From positions 62,001-126,000 of the forward strand of contig JAUIFE010000010.1 in the NCBI GenBank assembly GCA_030429565.1: 64,000 nucleotides of DNA, read 5' to 3'. A program made the translations under genes and the position numbers. The notes under the pieces were generated by a model. It worked only from the letters and a program-made list of their open reading frames with translations, had not been told where the DNA came from and made no database searches. The stretch's first letter is position 1. The number at the start of each line of letters is the position of its first letter. Shown in pieces: positions 26,051 through 34,303 of this stretch. Source of the DNA: Holophagae bacterium (GTDB lineage Bacteria > Acidobacteriota > Holophagae > Acanthopleuribacterales > Acanthopleuribacteraceae).

Positions 26051-27060
26051 CCGGCAAGGAAAAAGCCAGGACACCCACCGTTTTAATTCGCCGAAGGAAA
26101 AAGCCAGGACACCCACCAATTGCACAACGGTCTTCATTAAGCGGATGTCCCACATTTCTTTTTCAGAGAGGACCTCGGTCCTCGGTTCTAGGGGCCGCTA
26201 TTTGAGCCGGCGTTCCTCTTCAAGGAGTCGGTTTGCAAGAAGGAAGACAAAGCTGCAATGAGGGCAGGTCGCTGAACCAAAAAGAAAAGGAATCAGCGTG
26301 GCCAAGGTTTGATCACCGGCCCTTTCTACCAGGCCCAGCAAGAAAGTTTGAGTCTCGTCGTCAGGCCCATCCTGAAAAGCCAGGACACCCACCGTTTTAA
26401 TTCGACAGGAAGAAAGCCAGGACACCCACCGTTTTAATTCGACGGGCAAGGGCCGGGACCATCGCCAGAAAAAGCCAGGACACCCACCGTTTTAATGAGT
26501 GAAAAGCCAGGACACCCACCGTTTTAATTCGCCGGGCAAGGGCCGAGTGAAAAGCCAGGACACCCACCGTTTTAATTCGCCGGGCAAGAAAAGCCGGCAA
26601 GGAAAAAGCCAGGACACCCACCGAGTGAAAAGCCAGGACACCCACCGTTTTAATTCGCCGGGCAAGAAAAGCCGGCAAGGAAAAAGCCAGGACACCCACC
26701 GAAAAGCCAGAAAGCCAGGACACCCACCAATTGCACAACGGTCTTCATTAAGCGGGTGTCCCACATTTCTTTTTCAGAGAGAAAAGCCAGGAAGCCAGAA
26801 AGCCAGGACACCCACCAATTGCACAACGGTCTTCATTAAGCGGGTGTCCCACATTTCTTTTTCAGAGAGAAAAGCCAGGACACCCACCGAAAAGCCAGAA
26901 AGCCAGGACACCCACCAATTGCACAACGGTCTTCATTAAGCGGGTGTCCCACATTTCTTTTTAATTCGCCGGGCAAGCAAGGAAAAAGCCAGGACACCCA
27001 CCGAAAAGCCAGAAAGCCAGGACACCCACCAATTGCACAACGGTCTTCATTAAGCGGGTG
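26051..27060. repeat. GGACACCCAC repeat array 1, left part
   Basis: Sixteen copies of AAGCCAGGACACCCACC occur at irregular spacing of about 24-65 bases (apart from the segment holding a duplicated gene piece). Two kinds of following sequence are used: GTTTTAATTCGCCGGGCAAG and the CAATTGCACAACGG block. The latter occurs five times (starting 26117, 26728, 26816, 26916, 27030) and ends in GCGGGTGTCCCACA, an inverted copy of the core, so these are paired inverted units. Any long protein read through here (for example runs of GVLAF/WVSWLF) is an artefact of the repeat. No cas genes, and spacers are repeats themselves, so it is not a CRISPR array. Confidence 0.9.
26198..26372 (-). pseudogene. duplicated 3' fragment of the gene at 27111-27878
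   Basis: About 175 bases are nearly identical to the end of the gene at 27111-27878 (one difference near the stop changes WLK to RLK). The stretch upstream of the fragment on the plus strand (from about 26117, CAATTGCACAACGG through GGGGCCGC) is also duplicated. The copy begins abruptly at GGCCCATCC, where the sequence switches back to a repeat unit. It therefore encodes only the last 57 residues, with no start. Confidence 0.85.
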
Positions 27061-27110
27061 TCCCACATTTCTTTTTCAGAGAGGACCTCGGTCCTCGGTT
27101 CGAGGGGCCG

Positions 27111-27878
27111 CTATTTGAGCCAGCGTTCCTCTTCAAGGAGTCGGTTTGCAAGAAGGAAGACAAAGCTGCAATGAGGGCAGGTCGCTGAACCAAAAAGAAA
27201 AGGAATCAGCGTGGCCAAGGTTTGATCACCGGCCCTTTCTACCAGGCCCAGCAAGAAAGTTTGAGTCTCGTCGTCAGGCCCATCCGGTTTGATCGGAATC
27301 GGCGTCTGGTCCTTATTGAACACCGGATCCTTTTTATAGGAAACCAACCGGTTCCCCTGGGGCCAAATAATATTCTCTTCCCCACATCTAGGGCATAAAC
27401 AGATGAACTCTTCTTCAGAAAAACCCGGCAGAATTCGGGCCAACTCCTTGTAGCCATTCAGGCTGGCAGCATCCGCAATTCGGTAAATGGATTCCTCCGA
27501 ATCCTGAGCCGGCTCCTCAAGCAAAGCGAGGGAAAAAGGGGCAGCCTCGGCAATAGCCTGCCGGTATGACGTCACCACCTCGGATGGCAGACTGCCCAGT
27601 GTCCTTTCTGTAGTCCAGGCTTCAACGACCCCAATGAAGTTCAAAATGTAGGCCCGAGTTTCCTCGCCCCTACACTTCATCAATTCGATTAAATGAGGAA
27701 TAGCAGCGTAGGTGGCTGAATATGTCGAATATTGATGAAATAAATGCTCCCACAGTAGTTCGGAAAGGTTTTCTTTGGAGTCATCTTCCAACAATTGGCG
27801 CACAAGAGTAGGGATGTTTTCTGCAGAACCACCACAATGTTCAAATCGTTTCCATTGATCAGAATCCAAAGAAATCAT
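27111..27878 (-). CDS. unrecognised protein with two CxxC pairs, enclosed by repeat arrays
   Basis: 255 residues. The N-terminal half is helical and HEAT-like (LWEHLFHQYSTYSATYAAIPHLIELM, ILNFIGVVEAWT), a pattern I have seen in hypothetical and immunity-like proteins. The C-terminal half has two CxxC pairs (CLCPRCGEE and ATCPHCSF), which could bind zinc. No catalytic motif is visible. GGAGG ten bases before the ATG at 27878 fixes the start. It lies alone between the two halves of repeat array 1, and its 3' end is duplicated at 26198-26372. Its composition matches the surrounding genome, so recent import is not obvious. An immunity or stress-related role is possible, but this is a guess. Confidence 0.7.
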   Translation of the reverse strand: MISLDSDQWKRFEHCGGSAENIPTLVRQLLEDDSKENLSELLWEHLFHQYSTYSATYAAIPHLIELMKCRGEETRAYILNFIGVVEAWTTERTLGSLPSEVVTSYRQAIAEAAPFSLALLEEPAQDSEESIYRIADAASLNGYKELARILPGFSEEEFICLCPRCGEENIIWPQGNRLVSYKKDPVFNKDQTPIPIKPDGPDDETQTFLLGLVERAGDQTLATLIPFLFGSATCPHCSFVFLLANRLLEEERWLK

Positions 27879-27910
27879 AATGCCGAACCTCCTGGGTTGA
27901 ATAATAAAGG

Positions 27911-28262
27911 AGGAAAGCCAGGACACCCACCGTTTTAATGAGTGAAAAGCCAGGACACCCACCGTTTTAATGAGGAAGTGAAAAGCCAGGACACCCACCG
28001 TTTTAATGAGTGAAAAGCCAGGACACCCACCGTTTTAATGAGTGAAAAGCCAGAGTGAAAAGCCAGGACACCCACCGTTTTAATGAGTGAAAAGCCAGAA
28101 GTGAAAAGCCAGGACACCCACCGTTTTAATGAGTGAAAAGCCAGAAGTGAAAAGCCAGGACACCCACCGTTTTAATGAGTGAAAAGCCAGAGTGAAAAGC
28201 CAGGACACCCACCGTTTTAATGAGGAAGTGAAAAGCCAGGACACCCACCGTTTTAATTCGCC
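27911..28262. repeat. GGACACCCAC repeat array 1, right part
   Basis: Nine copies of AAAAGCCAGGACACCCACC each followed by GTTTTAATGAG and separated by short GTGAAAAGCCAGA linkers, ending in the same TTCGCCGGGCAAGGGCCGGGACCA that occurs in the left part. All copies have the same orientation as the left part. The two halves flank the gene at 27111-27878. Confidence 0.9.
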
Positions 28263-28345
28263 GGGCAAGGGCCGGGACCACCGCCAAACCACCGAGATGA
28301 TTGTTTAACGAGGGTCCCTTGTGTCAACAACAGCCCCTGCGTGCG

Positions 28346-28543
28346 CTAGGTAAAACCGTTGGGTCCGTATTGTTTGGACATGCGGCCCCAGTTCTCGCGC
28401 GGCAGCTCTTCAATCACGACCAGTGTGTGTTCCGGGTCTTTGCCCAGCACCTCTTGCAGCACTGCCGTGGTTTTGACGATTAGCGCGCGTTTTTCTTCGG
28501 TGGTAACACCGTCATCGGTGATTTTGATATTGACGTATGGCAT
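28346..28543 (-). CDS. 4-oxalocrotonate tautomerase family protein
   Basis: 65 residues, starting Met-Pro-Tyr, so that Pro becomes the N-terminal catalytic base after Met removal, as in 4-OT enzymes. VNIKITDDGVTTEEKRALI, TAVLQEVLGKDPEHTLVVIEEL and the late ENWG are typical of the family (Glu-Glu-Leu/Asn-Trp region lines the active site). AGGGAG lies eight bases before the start. It is 23 bases downstream of an SDR gene and probably in one operon with it, opposite a LysR gene that may control both. Its true substrate is unknown. Confidence 0.85.
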   Translation of the reverse strand: MPYVNIKITDDGVTTEEKRALIVKTTAVLQEVLGKDPEHTLVVIEELPRENWGRMSKQYGPNGFT

Positions 28544-28566
28544 GGTAACTCCCTTATTTTTTTCGC

Positions 28567-29301
28567 TTAGCGTCCGGCGACATTGCCGCCGTCAACCGGC
28601 AGAATGACGCCGGTCACGAAGTTGTTTTGCGCCAAAAACAGCGCGGCTTCGGTGATATCGTTGGGTTCGCCGATGCGGTTGAGCAGGTGTAAACCGGCCA
28701 ATTGATCGACCTGGCTGGGATCGTGGAGCGGCGTGCGGATGATGCCCGCCGCAATGGTGTTCACACGAATGTTGTCGTCGGCCAATTCGGCCGCAAGGTT
28801 GGGCGTTAAGCCGTGAATCGCACCTTTACTGGTCATGGGTGCCGTCACCGGAAACGCCTTGGCGGCGTGGTCGATTAACACCGTACCGATGTTGATAATG
28901 GCACCACCGCCCTGTTGCTTCATCGCGGGTACCACCGCTTGGCTGGTAAAGAAGGTGCCCAGTAAATTGGTGCGCCAAAATCGTTCCAAGTCCTTTTCTT
29001 CCACATCCAAAAAGGGCTTGGGTTGGAAAATGCCGGCGTTGTTAATGAGCACATCGACGCTGCCGAAGCGCGCCAGCGCCGTCGCCACCATGGCTCGACC
29101 CGTGGCCGCATCGCCGATGTCACCGGCTACCACGGCGACCCGATCACCGCCGCCGAGCTGCTGGGCCGCCCGCGCCAATTTTTCTGGATCACGGCCACTG
29201 ATCACGACCGAAGAACCGGCCGCCAAAAAGCCGCGCGCCATGTCAAAACCCAAACCTTGAGATGCACCCGTAATCAATACTGTCTTGATGCTGGTCGCCA
29301 T
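28567..29301 (-). CDS. short-chain dehydrogenase/reductase (classical SDR)
   Basis: 244 residues. The NAD(P)-binding motif is TGASQGLG near residue 11, the NNAG motif is INNAGIF near residue 87, and the catalytic part has Ser near GTVLIDHAAK; the Tyr-x-x-x-Lys of the family appears altered (PMTSKGAIHGLTP has Thr-Ser-Lys at the place), so the catalytic Tyr seems absent. The C-terminal VTGVILPVDGGNVAG is typical. The ATG at 29301 has GGAGG seven bases upstream. Divergent LysR regulator starts about 135 bases away; tautomerase gene follows. An NAD(P)-linked oxidoreductase on a small carbonyl or alcohol is likely, with the catalytic Tyr worth checking. Confidence 0.85.
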   Translation of the reverse strand: MATSIKTVLITGASQGLGFDMARGFLAAGSSVVISGRDPEKLARAAQQLGGGDRVAVVAGDIGDAATGRAMVATALARFGSVDVLINNAGIFQPKPFLDVEEKDLERFWRTNLLGTFFTSQAVVPAMKQQGGGAIINIGTVLIDHAAKAFPVTAPMTSKGAIHGLTPNLAAELADDNIRVNTIAAGIIRTPLHDPSQVDQLAGLHLLNRIGEPNDITEAALFLAQNNFVTGVILPVDGGNVAGR

Positions 29302-29376
29302 CAAAACCTCCAAAATCTTCGTATTGTTGTGGTTGGGTGAGGCCTCATCCCGCTGACAAAGATAACGGCAGGAAAC

Positions 29377-29392
29377 AACATAAGCTAATGTT
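29377..29392. promoter_or_regulatory. inverted repeat between SDR and LysR genes
   Basis: AACATAAGCTAATGTT is an imperfect palindrome (AACAT / ATGTT arms, 6-base centre) centred about 60 bases from the LysR start, in the usual place for a LysR box. Only the arms support it. Confidence 0.35.
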
Positions 29393-29453
29393 ATTATTCT
29401 CTCGCTTTGATAGCTTTTGGTTATAGGAGATCACCATCGTTACCCACGAACAA

Positions 29454-30383
29454 TTGCGTGTGCTACAGGCCGTGGTCGAACACGGCGGTTTTCGCGCCGC
29501 CGCCGAAGCACTCTACAAATCGCAGCCCGCTGTCAGCAAGATGGTGCAAAAGTTGGAAGACACCTGCGGCTTTGCAATTTTGGACCGCAGCGCCTATCGC
29601 CCTAGCCTGACCAGCGAAGGCCGCATCTTTTACCAGCAAGCGCTTAAAACACTGCAACAGTTCGCAGTCTTGGCATCGGTCGCCGATCAGTTGGCATCAC
29701 CCGAGGAGAACGAGGTCCCGTTAGCAGTGAACGCGATATGCCCACTGGATCCCATTTTGGCCGCGCTGCCCATCGTCAAACAGCAATACCCCAATACCCG
29801 TTTTAATCTGTCGATGGAAATGATGGGCGGTGCTTGGGAACTGGTTCAAGACGGCTTAGCAGCGTTTGCGGTCACGACCCTCGACGGACTCGAACGCGAA
29901 CAGGTCATCGCCGAACCCCTAGTGACTGTCCCAATCCTGCCGGTCGCCCACCGCGATCACCCGCTCGCGCAAGGCAAGCAACGCCGCGGGCGTGACGAAC
30001 TGGCGCCGCATGTGCAAGTGCTGGTCGCCGACAGTAGTCGTCACTCGCCCGAACAGTCGCGCGATGTGGTCGTGGGCGCCTACCATTGGCGCGTCACCGA
30101 CATCGCCGGAAAAAAACAAATTATCCTTGCAGGCTTAGGCTGGGGCGGCTTGCCTGAGGACCGCATTGCCGACGAACTACACGACGGTCGCTTGGTGCCT
30201 CTGGATATCGAAGGTTTCCCTAAACGCATGAGTCGACAACACTTGGTGCGCCCAGTCGGGCGTCCGCTCGGCCTGGTGGCGACCCGTCTCTGGGACGAAA
30301 TAATGCAGCAGGCCGGCCAAACCCAACTCCAAACCAATACCGAAGCCGCCGGTCGAACCGCCCCAAAAGGAACAGGTAATTGA
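29454..30383 (+). CDS. LysR family transcriptional regulator
   Basis: About 309 residues with the N-terminal winged HTH (VVEHGGFRAAAEALYKSQPAVSKMVQKLED, the A-A-L-x-x-S-Q-P-A-V-S core) and a periplasmic-binding-protein-like effector domain behind. The formal start is a TTG, but the normal LysR N-terminus would include six more residues (VTHEQL), and these are in frame to an ATC at 29436 that has AGGAG seven bases upstream. Thus translation may begin at the rare ATC codon, or the original ATG has been lost. It is divergent from the SDR/tautomerase genes and is the natural candidate for their regulator. Confidence 0.8.
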   Translation: MRVLQAVVEHGGFRAAAEALYKSQPAVSKMVQKLEDTCGFAILDRSAYRPSLTSEGRIFYQQALKTLQQFAVLASVADQLASPEENEVPLAVNAICPLDPILAALPIVKQQYPNTRFNLSMEMMGGAWELVQDGLAAFAVTTLDGLEREQVIAEPLVTVPILPVAHRDHPLAQGKQRRGRDELAPHVQVLVADSSRHSPEQSRDVVVGAYHWRVTDIAGKKQIILAGLGWGGLPEDRIADELHDGRLVPLDIEGFPKRMSRQHLVRPVGRPLGLVATRLWDEIMQQAGQTQLQTNTEAAGRTAPKGTGN

Positions 30384-30481
30384 CTTTTAAGGAACCCTGC
30401 CCGCCGGCAGGACGTAAAATAGAGCCTATTCACCAACCATTGATGTTGTAGGCGGCCCTGTACGCCATTGGAGTTTCCGCA

Positions 30482-31720
30482 ATGAATCACCTGGTCTTGA
30501 TTTTGTGTCTGATGTTCGCCGGCCCGGATCAACCCTGGCCACAATGGCGCGGCCCACAAGGCGACGGCGTCAATAAGCACTTTCGCGCACCGGCGGTGTG
30601 GCCTGACCAACCGGCCAAGCTATGGTCCTTCGAAATCGGCAAAGGCTACGGCTCACCGATTGTGGCCGCCGACCATATTTTTATCATGAGTAATATCAAA
30701 GGCTTGGAACACATTCGCGCGGTTTCCCTTAAGACTGGTAAACTCGCCTGGCAAATGGCTTATCCGATTCGTTTCACGCCCAACCCAGCCGCGCCTCATT
30801 TCGGCGACGGCCCTTTCGCCACACCGCTTTACCACGACGGCAAACTCTATGTCGTCGGTACCACCGGCCAGATCCACTGCCTCGACGCCACCAACGGCAA
30901 GGTCGTTTGGAAAAAAAATTACAACGGCGACCTCACCGATACCCGCAAGTACTTCTGCGGCAATTCGGTTTCACCCATCGTTTACGGCGACACGGTCATT
31001 TTCCATATCGGCAACGAAAGTGAAGGCATCATGACCGCCTTTGACGCAAAAACCGGCGCCGAGAAATGGCAGTGGCGCGGCGACGTGCCAGGATACGCCA
31101 CCCCCGTGATTGCTTACATCGGTGGCGCCGATCAGATGGTCACCCTGACACAAAACTTCCTCAACGGCCTCGACCCCAAAACCGGTAAACACCTGTGGAA
31201 GGTCCCCTTCACCTCCACCTGGCGCGAGAACGCGATTTCGCCGATGGTGCTCGGCCACACCGTCGTGATCTCCGGCGTTGAACGCAAAACGGTTGCTTTC
31301 GAACTCAACCATTCAAGTGGTAAATGGCACGTCAAGCAACAGTGGGAAAACAGCGCCGACGTGCTTTACATGAGCAATCCGGTGTTGCAAGACGGCGTGA
31401 TGTACGGCATGAGCTACAAAAACAAAGGCCAGTTCTTCGCCATGGATATGAGCAGTGGCAAGACACTGTGGCAGGGGCCGGCTCGCGTCGGCAAGAACAG
31501 CTCCATCCAATTGCTGGGCAATTTGGTCGCGGCCGTGACCACCGACGCCCAGTTAAAATTATTTAAAGCGCGTCGTGACAAATACGAGCTCGTCAAAAAC
31601 TACGACTTCGGCCTCAAAGCGGTTTGGGCACAGCCGGTGTTTTTCGACGGCAAGTTGCTGGTCAAAGACGATGAACACCTGCACCTCTTCACCTTCCAGA
31701 CCGGCAAAAAAGGCAGTTGA
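30482..31720 (+). CDS. secreted PQQ-binding-like beta-propeller protein
   Basis: 412 residues with a signal peptide (MNHLVLILCLMFAG) and then WPQWRGPQGDGV, the usual first strand of secreted eight-bladed PQQ-like propellers. Blade turns recur as DGKLYVVGTTGQIHCLDATNGKVVW, YGDTVIFHIGN, FDAKTGAEKWQWRGDV, LDPKTGKHLWKVPF, MDMSSGKTLWQGPA. These proteins are usually scaffolds or dehydrogenase-like without PQQ ligands. Start has GGAG nine bases before the ATG. No enzymatic partner is adjacent. Periplasmic location is inferred. Confidence 0.8.
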   Translation: MNHLVLILCLMFAGPDQPWPQWRGPQGDGVNKHFRAPAVWPDQPAKLWSFEIGKGYGSPIVAADHIFIMSNIKGLEHIRAVSLKTGKLAWQMAYPIRFTPNPAAPHFGDGPFATPLYHDGKLYVVGTTGQIHCLDATNGKVVWKKNYNGDLTDTRKYFCGNSVSPIVYGDTVIFHIGNESEGIMTAFDAKTGAEKWQWRGDVPGYATPVIAYIGGADQMVTLTQNFLNGLDPKTGKHLWKVPFTSTWRENAISPMVLGHTVVISGVERKTVAFELNHSSGKWHVKQQWENSADVLYMSNPVLQDGVMYGMSYKNKGQFFAMDMSSGKTLWQGPARVGKNSSIQLLGNLVAAVTTDAQLKLFKARRDKYELVKNYDFGLKAVWAQPVFFDGKLLVKDDEHLHLFTFQTGKKGS

Positions 31721-31850
31721 ATGTAAACGGCAGGTTGTGCGACGAACGGCTCATTCGCCGCCCGAAAAATGCCAAGGCGAACACCAGCTTTGCCATTCTG
31801 TGTTTCCTTATCATCGGGCAGGTTTGGTTGACGATCTAAGGCACCCCTGC

Positions 31851-31891
31851 GTCCGCCGCCGTGCATTAAGGCGGGACGGCGGACACGGCGT
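31851..31891. terminator. terminator-like hairpin between convergent genes
   Basis: GTCCGCCG and CGGCGGAC form an 8-bp stem around a 19-base loop, followed by ACGGCGTTTTATTT on the plus strand. It lies between the propeller gene and the convergent DUF885 gene. Confidence 0.5.
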
Positions 31892-31892
31892 T

Positions 31893-33620
31893 TTATTTAG
31901 CGGACATAAAACGTTTAATTTCAGCTTCAAGCACGGTCAAAGGCACGCTACCGTTGGCCAAAATCGCATCGTGGAAGGAACGCACATCAAAACGCGCACC
32001 CATCTTCTCTTCCGCCATCTTGCGCAGTTCTTTGATTTTGAGTTCACCTATTTTGTAGCTCAACGCCTGAGCCGGCCAGGTGATGTAGCGGTCCGTTTCG
32101 GTGGTGCACTCGTGCAGCGATAAAGCCGTGTTGCCGGCCAAGAAATCAATCGCTTGCTGACGCGTCCAACCCTTGGCGTGAATACCGGTATCGACAACCA
32201 AGCGACAGGCACGCCACATTTCGTAGGTCAACCGGCCAAAGTTGCTGTAGGGATCTTGGTAAAAGCCAACTTCCAAACCCAAATACTCACTGTACAAGGC
32301 CCACCCCTCACCAAAGGCGGACAGGTACAGGTTGCGACGAAAGGCGGGTAAATCGGATAGTTCTTGCGACAGGGCGCCTTGCAAGTGGTGACCAGGCACG
32401 GCTTCGTGCAAACTCAGCGCTTCGAGGACATACAGGGGCCGGCTTTTGAGGTCGTAGGTGTTGACCCAATAAGTGCCCGGCTGCTCGCTTTCGATGGACG
32501 CGGGCACATAGCGGCCGCCGGTGTAGCCCGGCGCCAAATAAGCGGGCACGGGCTCAACGGTGTACGGCTGGCGTGGCAAGCGATGGAACAAACGTGGCAG
32601 GGTGCCGTCCATGCGTTTACAAATCCAGGCCGCTTCTTTCAGAAGGTCCTCGGGCGTCGCTGCATAAAAACGCGGGTCCTCGCGCAAAAACTTCAAAAAA
32701 GCGGCGAAATCGCCCTCAAAGCCAACGGCCTGTTTGACGTGTTCCATTTCGGCGCGAATGCGCTTGACCTCGGCCAAACCGGTTTCGTGAACGGCGTCAG
32801 GGTCCAAATCCAAAGTGGTGTAGCGTTTGATAACATGTCGATAATAAGCGTCGCCGCCCTTGGGCAACTGACTCGCACCCAACTCTTTACGAGCCCCGGC
32901 AAGGTATTGCTCCATCAAAAAGCGATGGAACTTTTGATAGCTGGGTACGACCTTCTGCATGATGGCGGCCTGAGCTTTGGTGCGCAACACCTGCCAAGCA
33001 GCCTCGGCAACAAATGCCGGCTTCTTTTTGAACGGTGTGTAAAACACGCTTTGCTCGATGTCATCGACCACGTGCGCGCTAACCGTGTCGGGAATGCGGG
33101 TCAGTGACGCGCGCGGTAACGTCCAGCCGGTATCTAAACCCATTTGCAAGAAAGCGGTTTGTTCTTCAAAAAAACGAGGGAATTGGGCCAAGCGGCTCAA
33201 GTACTGATCGTAATCCTCGGCATTGGCAAAAGTGGTGTAGCGGGCCAATCCGGCAAGGTCGGCGTGGAACCCCGATTCAGCGGTCATGACCAAACGGTAG
33301 CCACCCAACTCGAAGTCACGGATTTCATCACTGAGCAGTTCAATAAAGATGTTGCGGCTGATTTGCCCTTGATGGTTCAACCCAGCGGGGTCAATCGCTT
33401 CGGCACGTTGGCGCATAGCGCGCAAAGCTTCGGTACGCCGCTTCAAATCAGCAAGCGTGTTAGAGCCAAGGAGGTGATCGTAGTCGTCGACGCCCTCAAA
33501 GCTTGCCGACATGGGATATTCCTTGTGGCGCCAAGCGCGTTCCTCATCGAAAAGTTGCTGAAGCGCATCACTGGGCATGAAAAAAGCACAAAACATGATC
33601 GGTAATAAAAATAGGCTCAT
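31893..33620 (-). CDS. DUF885 family protein, probable secreted metallohydrolase
   Basis: 575 residues with a short signal-like N-terminus (MSLFLLPIMFCAFF). The zinc motif is LHEAVPGHHLQ near residue 405 (HExxx-GHH type), followed by the helix FGEGWALYSEYLGLEVGFYQ with the third ligand Glu, and the family's C-terminal LSLHECTTETDRYITWPAQA segment, in which the Trp-Pro-Gln-Ala is diagnostic. Family members are considered metallopeptidases of unknown substrate. GGAGG nine bases before the ATG fixes the start. No neighbours suggest the pathway. Confidence 0.85.
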   Translation of the reverse strand: MSLFLLPIMFCAFFMPSDALQQLFDEERAWRHKEYPMSASFEGVDDYDHLLGSNTLADLKRRTEALRAMRQRAEAIDPAGLNHQGQISRNIFIELLSDEIRDFELGGYRLVMTAESGFHADLAGLARYTTFANAEDYDQYLSRLAQFPRFFEEQTAFLQMGLDTGWTLPRASLTRIPDTVSAHVVDDIEQSVFYTPFKKKPAFVAEAAWQVLRTKAQAAIMQKVVPSYQKFHRFLMEQYLAGARKELGASQLPKGGDAYYRHVIKRYTTLDLDPDAVHETGLAEVKRIRAEMEHVKQAVGFEGDFAAFLKFLREDPRFYAATPEDLLKEAAWICKRMDGTLPRLFHRLPRQPYTVEPVPAYLAPGYTGGRYVPASIESEQPGTYWVNTYDLKSRPLYVLEALSLHEAVPGHHLQGALSQELSDLPAFRRNLYLSAFGEGWALYSEYLGLEVGFYQDPYSNFGRLTYEMWRACRLVVDTGIHAKGWTRQQAIDFLAGNTALSLHECTTETDRYITWPAQALSYKIGELKIKELRKMAEEKMGARFDVRSFHDAILANGSVPLTVLEAEIKRFMSAK

Positions 33621-33841
33621 CGGGCAAGGCCTCCGCTCGGATTAGGTATCAGCAACCTACCAACGTAATGGAGAAGCTGTCAATCACAATTTGATATATC
33701 AGTAAAACATCATTCGCAATTTGCGCCGGCGCAAAGTCGCCGAACCGGGCTTGCTTCATGCTGACGACAGCACCCCGTGAAACGGGTTTCGCAACGACCG
33801 CGCTCGGCCGTTGCCAATTCATCCTTCGAGGAAGCTCTCCC

Positions 33842-34300
33842 ATGTTTTTGTTACTGTTGACCGCGCTCGTGTGCGGCGAACCCCATGTACAACCATCCAC
33901 CGCCGGCCTTTCGCCAGAACTACGCGCGCTCCTGCTGGAGGAAATGAAGCTATTGGAACAAAGCGTCAACCGCATTCCCGGCCTGCTGGCGCGTGGCGCG
34001 TTACATCCCGTCGCGGTCGAAGCCCACCGCATGCAAGACAGTTTTGTTCTGAAACAAAAGTTAAACGACGCCCAGCGCGCCGAGTTACACGAGAAACTGC
34101 CGGCAGGTTTTATTGAACGGGACCAGCGTTTTCACGCCTTAGCCGGGCGCTTGCACGACGCGGCTTTGGCCGGCGACGCCGAGTTGAGTGCCGTTTTTTT
34201 TGGCCGCTTGGTGGAATCCTGTATCGGCTGCCACGCGGATTACGCGGGCAAACGTTTCGCCGCCCTCAAAACCGAGGCGGAAACGAGCCACCATCATTAA
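33842..34300 (+). CDS. small secreted c-type cytochrome (haem-binding CxxCH)
   Basis: 152 residues from the ATG at 33842 (GAGGAAG nine bases upstream), with signal peptide MFLLLLTALVCG. One haem motif, CIGCH, lies near the C-terminus in ESCIGCHADYAGKRF, and helices around it (LLEEMKLLEQSVNRIPGLLARG, ALAGDAELSAVFFGRLVESC) resemble the four-helix bundle of the cytochrome c' type, which also has its haem motif near the end. An N-terminal extension to 33758 in frame is possible but lacks a ribosome site. It ends three bases before the end of the convergent Crp-type gene. Confidence 0.7.
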   Translation: MFLLLLTALVCGEPHVQPSTAGLSPELRALLLEEMKLLEQSVNRIPGLLARGALHPVAVEAHRMQDSFVLKQKLNDAQRAELHEKLPAGFIERDQRFHALAGRLHDAALAGDAELSAVFFGRLVESCIGCHADYAGKRFAALKTEAETSHHH

Positions 34301-34303
34301 AGG

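Noticed and set aside
26198..26449. A small intact gene at the duplicated fragment
   Set aside because: Its start lies in the repeat sequence and only the last 57 codons match the neighbouring gene; a fragment.
26051..28262. CRISPR array
   Set aside because: Irregular spacing, spacers that are themselves repeated, and no cas genes; the repeat also occurs in two other arrays with a RAYT-like gene nearby.
32364..33107. A 247-residue plus-strand protein opposite the DUF885 gene
   Set aside because: Antisense to a well-supported gene with HEAVPGHH motif; no ribosome site.
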